Shown here: piece by piece, positions 1-7,458 of the stretch
Position numbering within the stretch: the first letter of the stretch is position 1
How the letters are laid out: the number at the start of each line of letters is the position of its first letter
Assembly: GCA_000405345.1 (NCBI GenBank)
Contig: ASPC01000047.1
Location: forward strand, 1-14,960
DNA length: 14,960 nt
Direction: 5' to 3'
From: Atribacteria bacterium SCGC AAA255-N14
Lineage (GTDB): Bacteria; Atribacterota; JS1; SB-45; 34-128
Program-made: the position numbers and the translations under genes
Notes under the pieces: model-generated
Databases searched by the model: none
Seen by the model: the letters and a program-made list of their open reading frames with translations, nothing else
Told to the model about the DNA's origin: nothing

Positions 1-164
1 AAAAGAAACTGACTGATTTTAAAGACGAATTATTTAGTTTGAGATTTCAAGTTGTTACAGGACAATTAGGTAATTCTATGAGAATAAAAGAAGTAAGGCA
101 TAATATTGCCAGAGCAAAAACAATTTTAAGAGAAATTGAATTAGAAAAAAATAAATTAAATTAA
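1..164 (+). CDS. rpmC: 50S ribosomal protein L29, C-terminal part (5' cut by window edge)
   Basis: The reading frame is open from base 3 and stops with TAA at 162-164, giving about 53 residues beginning [16 protein letters not shown]. The sequence shows the L29 hallmarks: the ELFSLRFQ helix, then [22 protein letters not shown] and a charged C-terminal helix. L29 is a small two-helix protein beside the peptide exit tunnel of the large subunit, where trigger factor and SRP dock. About 10-15 N-terminal residues lie outside the window. It is followed after 18 nt by rpsQ, as in the standard S10 cluster (rplP-rpmC-rpsQ). The identification is secure; only the start is unknown. Confidence 0.95.
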   Translation, partial: KKLTDFKDELFSLRFQVVTGQLGNSMRIKEVRHNIARAKTILREIELEKNKLN

Positions 165-182
165 GATAAAAAGGAGGGTTAA

Positions 183-440
183 ATGCTGTCCGGGGAAAAA
201 ATTAAAACAAAAATTGGAAAAGTTGTAAGTGACGGTATGGAAAAGAGCGTAGTGGTAAAAGTTGAATACCTGGTATCACATCCTCTTTACAAAAAAAGGA
301 TAAAAAAAACAAGTAAATTTATGGCACATGATGAAAAAGATATCTGTAATATCGGCGATAAAGTCAAAATTGCTGAAACTCGACCTTTAAGCAAAAGAAA
401 AAGATGGAGAGTTACGGAAATATTAGAAAAAGCGAAATAA
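183..440 (+). CDS. rpsQ: 30S ribosomal protein S17
   Basis: This 85-residue protein has the usual S17 length. It is an OB-fold protein that binds 16S rRNA early in small-subunit assembly. Family signatures are visible in order: [14 protein letters not shown] at residues 12-25, HPLYKK at 33-38 and [18 protein letters not shown] at 58-75. The ATG start is fixed by a strong ribosome binding site (AAGGAGGG) ending about 5 nt upstream, and it lies 18 nt after the rpmC stop. A 259-nt gap filled with a repeat element separates it from rplN, although these two genes normally almost touch. Confidence 0.97.
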   Translation: MLSGEKIKTKIGKVVSDGMEKSVVVKVEYLVSHPLYKKRIKKTSKFMAHDEKDICNIGDKVKIAETRPLSKRKRWRVTEILEKAK

Positions 441-456
441 GAAAATTCAGATTAAA

Positions 457-655
457 TAGTGAATAGTATTTAGTAATAAAACGAAAAATGAAAAGCGCAA
501 AATGTAAAACTATAACTCAAAATAAAAAATCAAAGAAAAAGTTTTGAGTTTTGAGTTTTGAATTATGGTTTTTCGCTTTTGGCTTTAACTTTTTAGTTGT
601 ATATCGAGATTGCCGTGCTCCGAACGCGATACTCGATACGAATTACTATTCACTA
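457..655. repeat. Copy A of a ~200-bp heptad-rich inverted-repeat element
   Basis: The element is bounded by TAGTGAATAGTA (457-468) and its exact complement TACTATTCACTA (644-655). Inside, an A-rich arm of 7-nt units (GAAAAAT, GAAAAGC, GCAAAAT, GTAAAAC from about 486) faces a T-rich arm that starts with three exact copies of GTTTTGA at 541-561, followed by ATTATGG and TTTTTCGC. The arms are largely complementary, so the transcript could fold into a long imperfect hairpin. Bases 460-595 align closely with the reverse complement of 13465-13598 (copy B), and part aligns with 14836-14960 (copy C). The 3' part (605-640) carries CGATACT/CGATACG heptads. It encodes no plausible protein. It resembles a MITE or an intergenic palindromic element; the mobility mechanism is unknown. 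Confidence 0.8.
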
Positions 656-699
656 ACGACTATATACTAAATAATGATTAAGGAGAGAAGGTAGTTAAA

Positions 700-1068
700 A
701 TGATACAGATGCAAACACGTTTATTTGTTGCGGATAACTCGGGTGCTAAAGAAATACAATGTATAAAAGTTTTAGGCGGTTCCCGTAGGAGATATGCTAG
801 GATAGGAGACATTATTGTTGCCTCAGTTAAGGTTGCAGCAGTGGGAGGAACCTGCAAAAAAGGTGAAGTTGTTAAGGCGGTTGTTGTAAGAACCAGGAAA
901 GAACTTGGTCGATCAGATGGTTCTTATATTAGGTTTGACGATAATGCAGCAGTTGTTATTAGTAATCAGAATGAACCGGTTGGAACAAGAATATTTGGAC
1001 CAGTTGCTCGAGAGTTAAGAAATAAAAATTTTATGAAGATAATTTCACTAGCGCCTGAGGTAGTATAG
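700..1068 (+). CDS. rplN: 50S ribosomal protein L14
   Basis: This 122-residue protein has exactly the typical L14 length. L14 is a five-stranded beta-barrel protein at the subunit interface; it contributes to bridge B8 and is the docking site of the silencing factor RsfS. Diagnostic segments are ADNSGAK at residues 11-17, [13 protein letters not shown] at 25-37 and [13 protein letters not shown] at 95-107. The start is an ATG preceded by AAGGAGAGAAGG. It begins with MIQMQTRL, so the second Met (residue 4) is a conceivable but less favoured start. It follows repeat copy A and is 18 nt upstream of rplX. Confidence 0.97.
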   Translation: MIQMQTRLFVADNSGAKEIQCIKVLGGSRRRYARIGDIIVASVKVAAVGGTCKKGEVVKAVVVRTRKELGRSDGSYIRFDDNAAVVISNQNEPVGTRIFGPVARELRNKNFMKIISLAPEVV

Positions 1069-1086
1069 AAAGGGAGGGATAGCAAT

Positions 1087-1419
1087 TTGGTTAACGATAA
1101 GATTGGTTTTAAAAAAGGTGATAAAGTATTAATTATCATCGGAGAAGATAAAGGCAAAAAAGGAAAAATTGTTCGTATTTTTCCCAAGAAGATGCAAGTG
1201 ATAGTTGAAGGTGTTAATTTTTTAAAGAAGCACTCTAAACCTACCCAAAAATCTCCTCAAGGCGGAATAATTAAACAGGAAGGCGCATTGCATATTTCTA
1301 ACATCAGATTAATTTGCAATAAATGTAATAAGCCTACTGCCATTAGAAGAGAGAGGATTAAAGAGGCCAAAAGAGTGAGAGTGTGTAAAAAATGCGGAGA
1401 AATAATAGATAAGGTTTAG
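1087..1419 (+). CDS. rplX: 50S ribosomal protein L24, zinc-ribbon form
   Basis: This 110-residue protein initiates large-subunit assembly by binding the 5' domain of 23S rRNA. A KOW motif runs through residues 11-28 ([18 protein letters not shown]), followed by [14 protein letters not shown]. The C-terminal half carries two CxxC pairs (C77/C80 and C100/C103), which is the zinc-binding version of L24. The start is a TTG at 1087, chosen because GGGAGGG lies at the right distance upstream and the next in-frame Met is internal. The stop codon overlaps the ribosome binding site of rplE, so the two genes are likely translationally coupled. Confidence 0.96.
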   Translation: MVNDKIGFKKGDKVLIIIGEDKGKKGKIVRIFPKKMQVIVEGVNFLKKHSKPTQKSPQGGIIKQEGALHISNIRLICNKCNKPTAIRRERIKEAKRVRVCKKCGEIIDKV

Positions 1420-1430
1420 GAGGTTGAACT

Positions 1431-1970
1431 ATGCCCCGATTGAAAGATAAATATTTGAAACAAGTTGTACCAGAGATGATGAAAAAGTTTAAATATAAAA
1501 GCGTGATGGCCGTTCCCAGATTGCAGAAAACAGTAATTAATATTGGGTTAGGAAGTGCTACAAAAGACTCAAAAATTATGGATGAAGCAGTCAAGGAATT
1601 AACTGTTATTAGCGGACAAAAACCTATCATTACTCGGGCCAAAAAATCTATATCTAATTTTGGAGTTAGAAAGGATATGCCAATAGGTTGCAAAGTTACT
1701 TTACGGAGTGATAGAATGTATGAATTCTTAGATAAGTTTATTAATATAGCTATCGCCAGAATTCGAGATTTTAGAGGTATTCCCTCAGATTCTTTTGATG
1801 GAAGAGGGAATTATACTATAGGTGTAAAAGAACAGTTAATTTTTCCCGAGATAGATTTTGATCAGGTTACCAATACTTTAGGAATGAATATTACCATTGT
1901 AACAAGTGCCTTAAATGACGAAGAAGGGAAAGCCCTTTTAGAATTAATGGGTGCTCCTTTTAAAAAATAG
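1431..1970 (+). CDS. rplE: 50S ribosomal protein L5
   Basis: At 179 residues this is full length for L5. L5 binds 5S rRNA, sits in the central protuberance and contacts S13 (bridge B1b) and the P-site tRNA. Recognisable elements are VINIGLGSA (35-43), [14 protein letters not shown] (61-74), RDFRGI (112-117) and [14 protein letters not shown] (122-135). The ATG follows AGGAGG, which overlaps the rplX stop region, with only 11 nt between the genes. It is followed by a 125-nt gap containing AGCGTNN heptads before rpsZ. Confidence 0.97.
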   Translation: MPRLKDKYLKQVVPEMMKKFKYKSVMAVPRLQKTVINIGLGSATKDSKIMDEAVKELTVISGQKPIITRAKKSISNFGVRKDMPIGCKVTLRSDRMYEFLDKFINIAIARIRDFRGIPSDSFDGRGNYTIGVKEQLIFPEIDFDQVTNTLGMNITIVTSALNDEEGKALLELMGAPFKK

Positions 1971-1975
1971 CATAG

Positions 1976-1996
1976 AGCGTAGAGCGTGTAGCGTAT
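1976..1996. repeat. AGCGTNN heptad array in rplE-rpsZ gap
   Basis: Three tandem 7-nt units, AGCGTAG, AGCGTGT and AGCGTAT, begin six bases after the rplE stop. They are followed by looser A-rich heptads (AAAAACT, AAAAACG, CAAAGTG, AAAAGCG, TAAACGC; about 2008-2042). The same AGCGTNN unit recurs at 2772-2799, and its complement at about 8017-8047. No gene or obvious terminator is visible in the 125-nt gap apart from the rpsZ ribosome binding site near 2082. Confidence 0.75.
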
Positions 1997-2095
1997 AGGA
2001 TAAAACAAAAAACTAAAAACGCAAAGTGAAAAGCGTAAACGCTATAATTCTAGAAATAAGTAAGTCATATTAGGTAGTAAAAAGGAGGAAATAGT

Positions 2096-2281
2096 GTGGC
2101 TAAAACAGCCCTAGTAGTAAAAGCTAAAAAAGAACCCAGATACAAAGTAAGGAAATATTTTCGTTGTAATATTTGCGGAAGACCTCGAGGCTATATGCGA
2201 AAATTTGGTATATGCAGAATATGTTTCAGAGCAATGGCCCATAAGGGAGAATTGCCAGGGGTCACTAAGTCAAGCTGGTGA
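2096..2281 (+). CDS. rpsZ: 30S ribosomal protein S14, type Z (zinc-binding)
   Basis: This 61-residue protein is the short zinc form of S14 rather than the ~100-residue zinc-free form. Four cysteines form the zinc ribbon at C24, C27, C40 and C43 (FRCNICG and GICRICFR), followed by the conserved [12 protein letters not shown] tail. S14 binds the 3' major domain of 16S rRNA in the head of the small subunit. The start is GTG at 2096, supported by AAAGGAGGAAATA just upstream and by the family-typical second residue Ala (MAKTAL). rpsH follows 61 nt later, matching the universal S14-S8 order. Confidence 0.96.
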   Translation: MAKTALVVKAKKEPRYKVRKYFRCNICGRPRGYMRKFGICRICFRAMAHKGELPGVTKSSW

Positions 2282-2342
2282 AGATATATTTAACGAAGTC
2301 TACTATAATGAGTTGGAGTTAAAAGAGAGGAGGATATTATAT

Positions 2343-2741
2343 ATGAGTGTTGTAACGGATCCTGTTGCTGATATGCTAACTAGAATTCGAAATGCCAATA
2401 AGGTGCGGCATGATTCTTTAATTGTACCATCATCAAAGTTAAAATTAGAAGTTTCTCGTATATTGAAAGACGAAGGTTTTATTAGAGATTATAGATATAG
2501 AGCGGATAGCAAACAAGGTCAATTGACCATCTATTTAAAATATATTAATAAAGAAAAGACTATTAATAATCTTAAAAGAATTAGTAAGCCTGGGTTGAGA
2601 GTCTATGTAAAAAAAGACGAGATACCAGAAGTATTAGGCGGTCTTGGGATCGCTATAATTTCTACCTCTAAAGGTATAATGACTGGTAAAGAGGCTCTAC
2701 AGCGTCATCTTGGCGGAGAAGTAATTTGTTATATTTGGTAA
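2343..2741 (+). CDS. rpsH: 30S ribosomal protein S8
   Basis: The frame is open from further upstream (inside rpsZ), but the real start is the ATG at 2343. It is preceded by AGGAGGA with 8-nt spacing and gives a 132-residue protein, the normal S8 length. S8 binds helix 21 of 16S rRNA and in many bacteria also binds spc mRNA to repress the operon. Motifs are [13 protein letters not shown] (6-18), SKPGLRVY (81-88) and [13 protein letters not shown] (102-114). A 226-nt gap with heptads and two palindromes follows before rplF. Confidence 0.97.
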   Translation: MSVVTDPVADMLTRIRNANKVRHDSLIVPSSKLKLEVSRILKDEGFIRDYRYRADSKQGQLTIYLKYINKEKTINNLKRISKPGLRVYVKKDEIPEVLGGLGIAIISTSKGIMTGKEALQRHLGGEVICYIW

Positions 2742-2771
2742 TTATAAATTAGTATATAGTGAAAAAGAACT

Positions 2772-2799
2772 AGCGTATAGCGTACAGCGTTCAGCGTGT
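2772..2799. repeat. AGCGTNN heptad array in rpsH-rplF gap
   Basis: Four consecutive 7-nt units are visible: AGCGTAT, AGCGTAC, AGCGTTC and AGCGTGT. The last two positions of each unit vary and the first five are invariant. This is the clearest example of the degenerate heptanucleotide arrays that fill the gaps of this locus. Confidence 0.85.
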
Positions 2800-2834
2800 A
2801 GTAAAAAGAAAATTTAATAATATAATATACAAGA

Positions 2835-2900
2835 GGGATCGATTCATCGAGCCCGTTAATGAATTATCAAAACAAAACTCGGGTTGGATAAATCCAACCC
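2835..2900. repeat. Pair of small palindromic hairpins in rpsH-rplF gap
   Basis: Two 20-nt hairpins lie 26 nt apart. The first (2835-2854) is GGGATCGAT-TC-ATCGAGCCC, with 9-nt arms and one mismatch. The second (2881-2900) is GGGTTGGAT-AA-ATCCAACCC, with perfect 9-nt arms, followed by CTAC. Both have a GGG...CCC base with an A/T loop, so they look like two members of one short palindromic family. Neither is followed by a T-run, so they are not simple terminators; a REP-like or mRNA-processing role is possible. Confidence 0.65.
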
Positions 2901-2967
2901 CTACATTACACGATGTATTATATACACTAATAATCGCGATAGGTAATACGAAAAGAGGAGGTTTTAT

Positions 2968-3507
2968 ATGTCCAGGATAGGGAAGATGCCAATCACCATT
3001 CCTAAAGAAGTTAAAGTTGAATTAAATAATAATAAAATAAAGGTATCCGGAGAAAGAGGCACTTTAGAGATAAACATCCATCCAGATATCCAAGTAAAGA
3101 TAGAAGAGGATAAAATTTATATTTCCAGGCCTTCCGATGGTAGATTTCACAGATCTTTACATGGATTAAGTCGAGCTTTAATAAATAATATGGTAAAGGG
3201 AGTTTCTTCAGGTTTTGAAAAAATCTTGGAAATACAGGGAGTAGGTTACCGAGCTGTTCTTGAAGATGGGAAAATGGTGATTCAGATAGGTTATTCTCGC
3301 CCCATAAGTATAGAACCACCTAAAGGAATAGAATTTGAAGTGGAAAAACAGAAGATAATTAAAATAAAAGGCATTGATAAACAGTTGGTAGGGGAAACTG
3401 CTGCTAAAATAAGATTATTAAGGAAACCGGAACCATATAAAGGGAAAGGAATAAGATATATCGACGAAGTAGTGAGAAGAAAAGTAGGTAAAACTGGCGC
3501 AAAATAA
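2968..3507 (+). CDS. rplF: 50S ribosomal protein L6
   Basis: This 179-residue protein has the two-domain L6 length. L6 lies near the factor-binding site and the sarcin-ricin loop. Visible signatures are MSRIGKMPI at the N-terminus, GVGYRA (91-96) and the C-terminal rRNA-binding segment RKPEPYKGKGIRY (152-164). The start is ATG with GAGGAGG 6 nt upstream. It is separated from rplR by a ~180-nt gap of octad and heptad repeats, although the two are neighbours in the standard order. Confidence 0.97.
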   Translation: MSRIGKMPITIPKEVKVELNNNKIKVSGERGTLEINIHPDIQVKIEEDKIYISRPSDGRFHRSLHGLSRALINNMVKGVSSGFEKILEIQGVGYRAVLEDGKMVIQIGYSRPISIEPPKGIEFEVEKQKIIKIKGIDKQLVGETAAKIRLLRKPEPYKGKGIRYIDEVVRRKVGKTGAK

Positions 3508-3510
3508 TCA

Positions 3511-3670
3511 ATATAAACTAATTTGATTCGTTAGTTAGTTACTTAGTTAGCTGGTTAATTGGTTAATATATATTGGTATTAAAATAGCTAAATATCTAAC
3601 TAGAAGACAATTAACTAATTTATCTTGCATTTTGTGCTTTACTAACGACTATTTATTAATGATTATTTTA
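3511..3670. repeat. Octad-period repeat, copy 1 (rplF-rplR gap)
   Basis: Bases 3531-3570 read as 8-nt units: TTAGTTAG, TTACTTAG, TTAGCTGG, TTAATTGG, TTAATATA. The same series with a few substitutions is found at 6436-6475 in the secY-adk gap, and the similarity extends upstream through ATAAACTAAT...TTCGTTA. A partial version (TTAGCTGGTTAGTTAA) occurs near 13404. The 3' end of the gap (ACTAACGACTATTTATTAATGATTA, about 3644-3668) resembles the outer right flank of copy A at 652-678. No gene is present. Confidence 0.7.
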
Positions 3671-3689
3671 TAGGAAGGGAGTGCTAATA

Positions 3690-4055
3690 TTGACTGAAAT
3701 AGACAAAAGATTGGCTAGAATCAAAAGACACAAAAGAGTACGTAAAAATATATCCGGTAGTAGCGAAAGGCCACGCCTATGTATTTTTAGGAGCCTAAAG
3801 CATATATATGCTCAAGTAATTGATGATAAGGAAGGAATAACTTTAGTTTCTCTATCTACACTCGACCCAGAAATAAAGAAAAAAGAAAAATACCAGGGGA
3901 ATATGAAGGCCGCTAGAGAGCTTGGCAGCTTGTTAGCTAAAAAGTTAGAGGAAAAGAGCATAAAAAAAGTAGTGTTCGACCGAGGAGGTTACCTCTATCA
4001 CGGTAGAGTAAAGGCCGTAGCAGAGGGTGCTAGAAAAGGAAAGATAGTTTTTTAG
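3690..4055 (+). CDS. rplR: 50S ribosomal protein L18
   Basis: L18 binds 5S rRNA together with L5 and attaches it to the central protuberance. I choose the TTG at 3690 (121 residues, starting [20 protein letters not shown]). The alternative GTG at 3681 directly abuts the purine-rich ribosome binding site AGGAAGGGA (3672-3680) and would leave no spacing. The TTG also gives the usual length. Diagnostic parts are the basic N-terminal tail, [14 protein letters not shown] and the C-terminal [21 protein letters not shown] 118-nt AT-rich gap without recognisable structure precedes rpsE. Confidence 0.95.
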   Translation: MTEIDKRLARIKRHKRVRKNISGSSERPRLCIFRSLKHIYAQVIDDKEGITLVSLSTLDPEIKKKEKYQGNMKAARELGSLLAKKLEEKSIKKVVFDRGGYLYHGRVKAVAEGARKGKIVF

Positions 4056-4173
4056 TCTAAAAAATTATTTGAAAAGATATTTTTTAATATAAATTTAAAG
4101 AGAAGAGAAATTTAACAAAAAATATTTAGAACCAAAAGTTATATTAAGAAAAAATGGGAGAGGAGGTGGATAA

Positions 4174-4716
4174 GTGCTAAAAATAGACCCTGAAGGTTTA
4201 GAATTAAACGAGACAGTTGTTTTTGTAAATAGGGTAAGTAAAGTTGTAAAAGGTGGAAGGAGATTTGGTTTTTCTGCTATGGTCGTAGTGGGGAATGGTG
4301 AAGGAATAGTAGGTATAGGCTATGGGAAAGCCAAAGACGTTTCTGAGGCAATTAAAAAAGGGGCGGCAAGAGCAAAGAAGGATTTGATAAAATTAAGAAT
4401 AAAAAAAGGAACTATCCCTTATACAATTATAGGACGATATGGAGCTGCTAAGGTTTTTATGAAACCAGCCTCTCCTGGAACCGGAGTTATTGCTGGTGGT
4501 GCTGTTCGAGCGATATTAGAAGCAGCAGGATATCAAAATATTTTAACTAAGTCCTTAGGAAGTGATAATAATTTAAATATTGCCAAAGCTACTATGGATG
4601 CTCTTACAAATTTAAAGGATGCAAAAAACGTAGCAAAATTAAGAGGAAAAAGTATGTTGGAAATGTATGGCCAACGATTACAACCAAGGGAGGTAACAAG
4701 CAATGAAATTAAATAA
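4174..4716 (+). CDS. rpsE: 30S ribosomal protein S5
   Basis: This 180-residue protein is slightly longer than many S5s. It lines the mRNA entry tunnel and affects decoding fidelity. The double-stranded RNA-binding fold is marked by [18 protein letters not shown] (18-35), including the loop where spectinomycin-resistance changes map in other bacteria. The second domain has [16 protein letters not shown] (98-113) and [14 protein letters not shown] (127-140). The start is GTG with GAGGAGGTGGA upstream. The last 14 nt overlap rplO, and there is no rpmD (L30) between them, unlike most spc operons. Confidence 0.96.
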   Translation: MLKIDPEGLELNETVVFVNRVSKVVKGGRRFGFSAMVVVGNGEGIVGIGYGKAKDVSEAIKKGAARAKKDLIKLRIKKGTIPYTIIGRYGAAKVFMKPASPGTGVIAGGAVRAILEAAGYQNILTKSLGSDNNLNIAKATMDALTNLKDAKNVAKLRGKSMLEMYGQRLQPREVTSNEIK

Positions 4717-5143
4717 TTTATACCCGGCACCTAAATCAGTTAAAAAGCGCAAGAGAGTAGGCAGAGGTTGTGGTTCAGGGCATGGTAAGACTTCCTGTCG
4801 AGGCTCAAAGGGGCAAAATTCTCGTTCGGGTGGTGGAGTCAGACCGGGTTTCGAAGGCGGTCAGATGCCTCTCTATAGAAGAGTTCCCAAAAGAGGCTTT
4901 ACCAGTGTATTCAAAAAAAATTATAGTATCGTAAATATTGGACGATTAGATATATTTAAAGATGGCGATGTAGTTACCCAGAAAGAATTAATTGATAAAG
5001 GAATTATAAAAAAATTAGGGTATGGAGTAAAAATATTAGCTAAAGGTGGCTTAAATAAGAAATTAACTATCAAAGCAAATAAATTTAGCCAAAAAGCGAT
5101 CAGTGAGATTGAATCAGTTGGTGGGAAGATAGAGGTGGTATAA
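4703..5143 (+). CDS. rplO: 50S ribosomal protein L15
   Basis: At 146 residues this has typical L15 length. It is a late-assembly protein with a long glycine/arginine-rich N-terminal extension that threads into 23S rRNA. That extension is visible as [19 protein letters not shown] (20-38), [17 protein letters not shown] (41-57) and RRVPKRGF (59-66). The ATG lies inside the rpsE 3' end and has AAGGGAGGT about 7 nt upstream, so the two genes are probably translationally coupled. secY begins immediately after its stop codon. Confidence 0.96.
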   Translation: MKLNNLYPAPKSVKKRKRVGRGCGSGHGKTSCRGSKGQNSRSGGGVRPGFEGGQMPLYRRVPKRGFTSVFKKNYSIVNIGRLDIFKDGDVVTQKELIDKGIIKKLGYGVKILAKGGLNKKLTIKANKFSQKAISEIESVGGKIEVV

Positions 5144-6412
5144 TTGTTAGAAACATTTCGTAATTTATTTAAAATTCCTGATTTAAAGAAAAGATTACTT
5201 TTTACTTTAGGAATGTTGGTTGTAGTTAGACTAGGGAGTCATTTGCCTTTACCAGGTATAGATAAAGAAGCAATGGCTAATCTATTTGCTCAGGGAGGAA
5301 TATTGGGGTTTTTTGATCTTTTTGCCGGAGGAGCATTAAGCCGTTTTTCTGTTTTTGCTTTAGGAATAATGCCCTATATTAATGCTTCTATTATTATGAG
5401 TCTTTTGCAAGCTGTAGTTCCCATTTTGGAACAATGGGCTAAAGAAGGGGAAGAAGGCAGGACCAAAATTACCAAAATAACTCGTTATTCAACAGTATTT
5501 TTAGCTATTATACAGGCGTTTGGAATAAGTGTTTGGCTGCAAAACATGGGAGTATTAATGATTTCGGGGTTTGGTTTCAGATTCTTATTATTAATTACTC
5601 TTACCGCAGGCACTTGCTTTTTAATGTGGCTGGGTGAAGAAATTACTGATTTTGGTATTGGTAATGGAATTTCTATAATTATTTTTGCTGGAATTATTGC
5701 CAGAATTCCTACTCAGCTCGTGCAAACTGCTAAACTTTTTCAAGTTGGAGAAATTGGTATTTTACCAATGGTAAGTTTAATCATAGTCTCTATACTTGTT
5801 GTTGGAGGAGTTATTGCCATTCAAAAAGGACAGAGAAGGATACCGGTTCAGTATGCAAAAAGAGTTATAGGCCGTAGAATGTATGGTGGCCAAGGGACCC
5901 ATATTCCCTTACGGGTAAATCAAGCTGGAGTTATTCCGATAATATTTGCCTCAGCAATATTACTTTTCCCAGCTACTATTGCACAATTTTTTCAAAATTT
6001 GCCTTTTATGAAAAGTATGTCTGATGCTCTTTCACCGGGACAGCCATTATATCTAATTTCGTATACTATATTAATTATACTGTTTACTTTCTTTTATACA
6101 GCAATTACCTTTAATCCTGCTAATATGGCGGACAATATGAAAAAATATGGAGGTTTTATCCCCGGAATAAGACCAGGGAAAAATACTACTGTATACATTG
6201 ATCATATAATGACTCGTATTACATTAAGCGGTGCACTATTTTTGGCCGTAATTGCTATTCTACCCAATATTTTAATAAAAATTACTGGTATTACTACTTT
6301 CTATTTCGGAGGAACATCTTTGTTAATTATGGTTGGAGTAGCTTTAGAAACCGTCCAACAAATTGAATCACACATGTTAATGAGGCATTATGAAGGATTT
6401 ATTAAGAAATAG
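5144..6412 (+). CDS. secY: Protein translocase subunit SecY
   Basis: This 422-residue integral membrane protein is the channel-forming subunit of the SecYEG translocon, with about ten hydrophobic segments spread along its length. Recognisable stretches are RLGSHLPLPGID near the N-terminus, the plug/TM2 region (LFAGGALSRFSVFALGIMPY, INASIIMSLL), FGIGNGISIIIFAGI, the cytosolic loop RRIPVQYAKR with IPLRVNQAGVIPIIFAS, and the C5 loop GGFIPGIRPGKNT. The start is TTG, directly after the rplO TAA. Its ribosome binding site (AGAGGTGG) lies within the rplO end. The partner secE is in the second block at 14198-14398. Confidence 0.97.
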   Translation: MLETFRNLFKIPDLKKRLLFTLGMLVVVRLGSHLPLPGIDKEAMANLFAQGGILGFFDLFAGGALSRFSVFALGIMPYINASIIMSLLQAVVPILEQWAKEGEEGRTKITKITRYSTVFLAIIQAFGISVWLQNMGVLMISGFGFRFLLLITLTAGTCFLMWLGEEITDFGIGNGISIIIFAGIIARIPTQLVQTAKLFQVGEIGILPMVSLIIVSILVVGGVIAIQKGQRRIPVQYAKRVIGRRMYGGQGTHIPLRVNQAGVIPIIFASAILLFPATIAQFFQNLPFMKSMSDALSPGQPLYLISYTILIILFTFFYTAITFNPANMADNMKKYGGFIPGIRPGKNTTVYIDHIMTRITLSGALFLAVIAILPNILIKITGITTFYFGGTSLLIMVGVALETVQQIESHMLMRHYEGFIKK

Positions 6413-6415
6413 TTT

Positions 6416-6512
6416 TTATAAACTAATAAGGTTCGTTAATTAGTTACTTGGTTAGCTAGTTAATTGGTTAATATAAATAGTAGCATTAAACTAGTGAACT
6501 ATTTAACCAAAA
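6416..6512. repeat. Octad-period repeat, copy 2 (secY-adk gap)
   Basis: Bases 6436-6475 read TTAATTAG, TTACTTGG, TTAGCTAG, TTAATTGG, TTAATATA. This is the same order of 8-nt units as 3531-3570 with only a few substitutions, and the flanks are also related (ATAAACTAA...GTTCGTTA upstream, ATTAAA..AG downstream). The rest of the 167-nt secY-adk gap is AT-rich with no gene. Confidence 0.7.
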
Positions 6513-6579
6513 AAACAGTTGTTTTTGAACTAAAAGTTGATTAAAAGAATATAACCGATTTAAAAAGAAAGGGAAAGTT

Positions 6580-7230
6580 ATGAGGTTGATATTGTTAGGT
6601 CCTCCAGGTGGAGGAAAAGGAACTGTAGCAAAAAGGCTGCAGGCAGAATTCAAAATTCCGGTAATTTCAACAGGTGTAATCTTAAGAGAAGCAGTAGAGA
6701 AAAATAATAAGCTGGGTATAGAAGTTGAGAATATTATGAGAAAGGGAGGTTTAGTTCCTGACCATATTATTCTGGAAATAATAAAAGAAAGGATAAAGCA
6801 GGAAGATTGCAAAAATGGTTATATTTTCGATGGCTTTCCCCGAAATATTGAACAGGCAAATTCATTAGAGAAATTAAATAAAGAGCTCAATAAATATGTT
6901 GATTATGTATTTTATTTTGAGATACCTTTCTCTGAAATAATACAAAGGTTATCTAGCCGTAGAGTGTGTAAAAAGTGTAGCATTAATTATAATTTGTCAT
7001 TTAATCCTCCAAAAAAAGATAATACCTGTGATCTTTGTGGCGGAGAGTTGTATCAACGAGAGGATGATAAAAAAGAGACCATAAAGAATAGATTGAAAGT
7101 ATTTGATAAACAAACTGTACCTTTAAAAAAATATTACAAAGAAAAAAAATTATTGAAAGTGATAGATGCTAATTTAAGTGAAAATGCTTTTTTAACCATC
7201 AAGAAAGTGTTACGAGGAATGCATAAATAG
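6580..7230 (+). CDS. adk: Adenylate kinase, long zinc-LID form
   Basis: This 216-residue enzyme catalyses ATP + AMP = 2 ADP. The P-loop is GPPGGGKGT (7-15), the AMP-binding segment is IST followed by ILREAV (29-39), and FDGFPRN (83-89) precedes the long LID domain. The LID holds four cysteines (C130/C133 and C150/C153) that would bind structural zinc, as in many Gram-positive and anaerobic bacteria. An odd point is STGVILR, where most family members have STGD-M/L-LR. The ATG at 6580 is preceded by AAAGAAAGGGAAAG. Its usual neighbours secY and map are in place, but map is only a remnant. Confidence 0.96.
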   Translation: MRLILLGPPGGGKGTVAKRLQAEFKIPVISTGVILREAVEKNNKLGIEVENIMRKGGLVPDHIILEIIKERIKQEDCKNGYIFDGFPRNIEQANSLEKLNKELNKYVDYVFYFEIPFSEIIQRLSSRRVCKKCSINYNLSFNPPKKDNTCDLCGGELYQREDDKKETIKNRLKVFDKQTVPLKKYYKEKKLLKVIDANLSENAFLTIKKVLRGMHK

Positions 7231-7234
7231 ATTG

Positions 7235-7401
7235 ATGGTAATTTTAAAGTCTCCTGAAGAAATTAAATACATAAGAAAGAGTTGTAAATTAGCAGTAAGC
7301 ACCTTAAATAAAATATTAGAAAATATAAAAGAGGGAATTACTACTTTAGAGTTGGAATAGCCATAACCGCAGTTAGTAACGAAATGATTACTAATCTTTA
7401 A
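7235..7401 (+). pseudogene. map: Methionine aminopeptidase remnant with internal deletion
   Basis: An ATG four bases after the adk stop opens a 41-codon frame, MVILKSPEEIKYIRKSC..., that matches the start of type I methionine aminopeptidase (MI.LKSPEEI..MR.A ... GITTLELE). It then stops at TAG 7358-7360. In the +1-shifted frame, codons at 7357-7398 read IAITAVSNEMITNL followed by TAA. That has the spacing of the usual Map C-terminus (IAIT, four residues, E-I-L-T). So the first ~40 and last ~14 codons appear to remain and about 200 codons, with the five metal ligands, are missing. No activity is possible. The gene order adk-map-infA is standard. Deletion in the genome and a local amplification/assembly artefact are both possible. 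Confidence 0.72.
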
Positions 7402-7458
7402 ATAAGTTGCAGTTGATAAATAGTTTGAATAAAAAGAATTCAGGCGGAGGAATAGTTG

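Noticed and set aside
541..600. Intrinsic terminator downstream of rpsQ
   Set aside because: The T-rich arm belongs to a long imperfect repeat without a compact GC stem plus T-run, and the operon must continue into rplN.
2205..2342. Upstream extension of the rpsH frame into rpsZ
   Set aside because: The S8 family starts at [19 protein letters not shown] at 2328-2334 marks ATG 2343 as the start, and the extension is out-of-frame S14 sequence.
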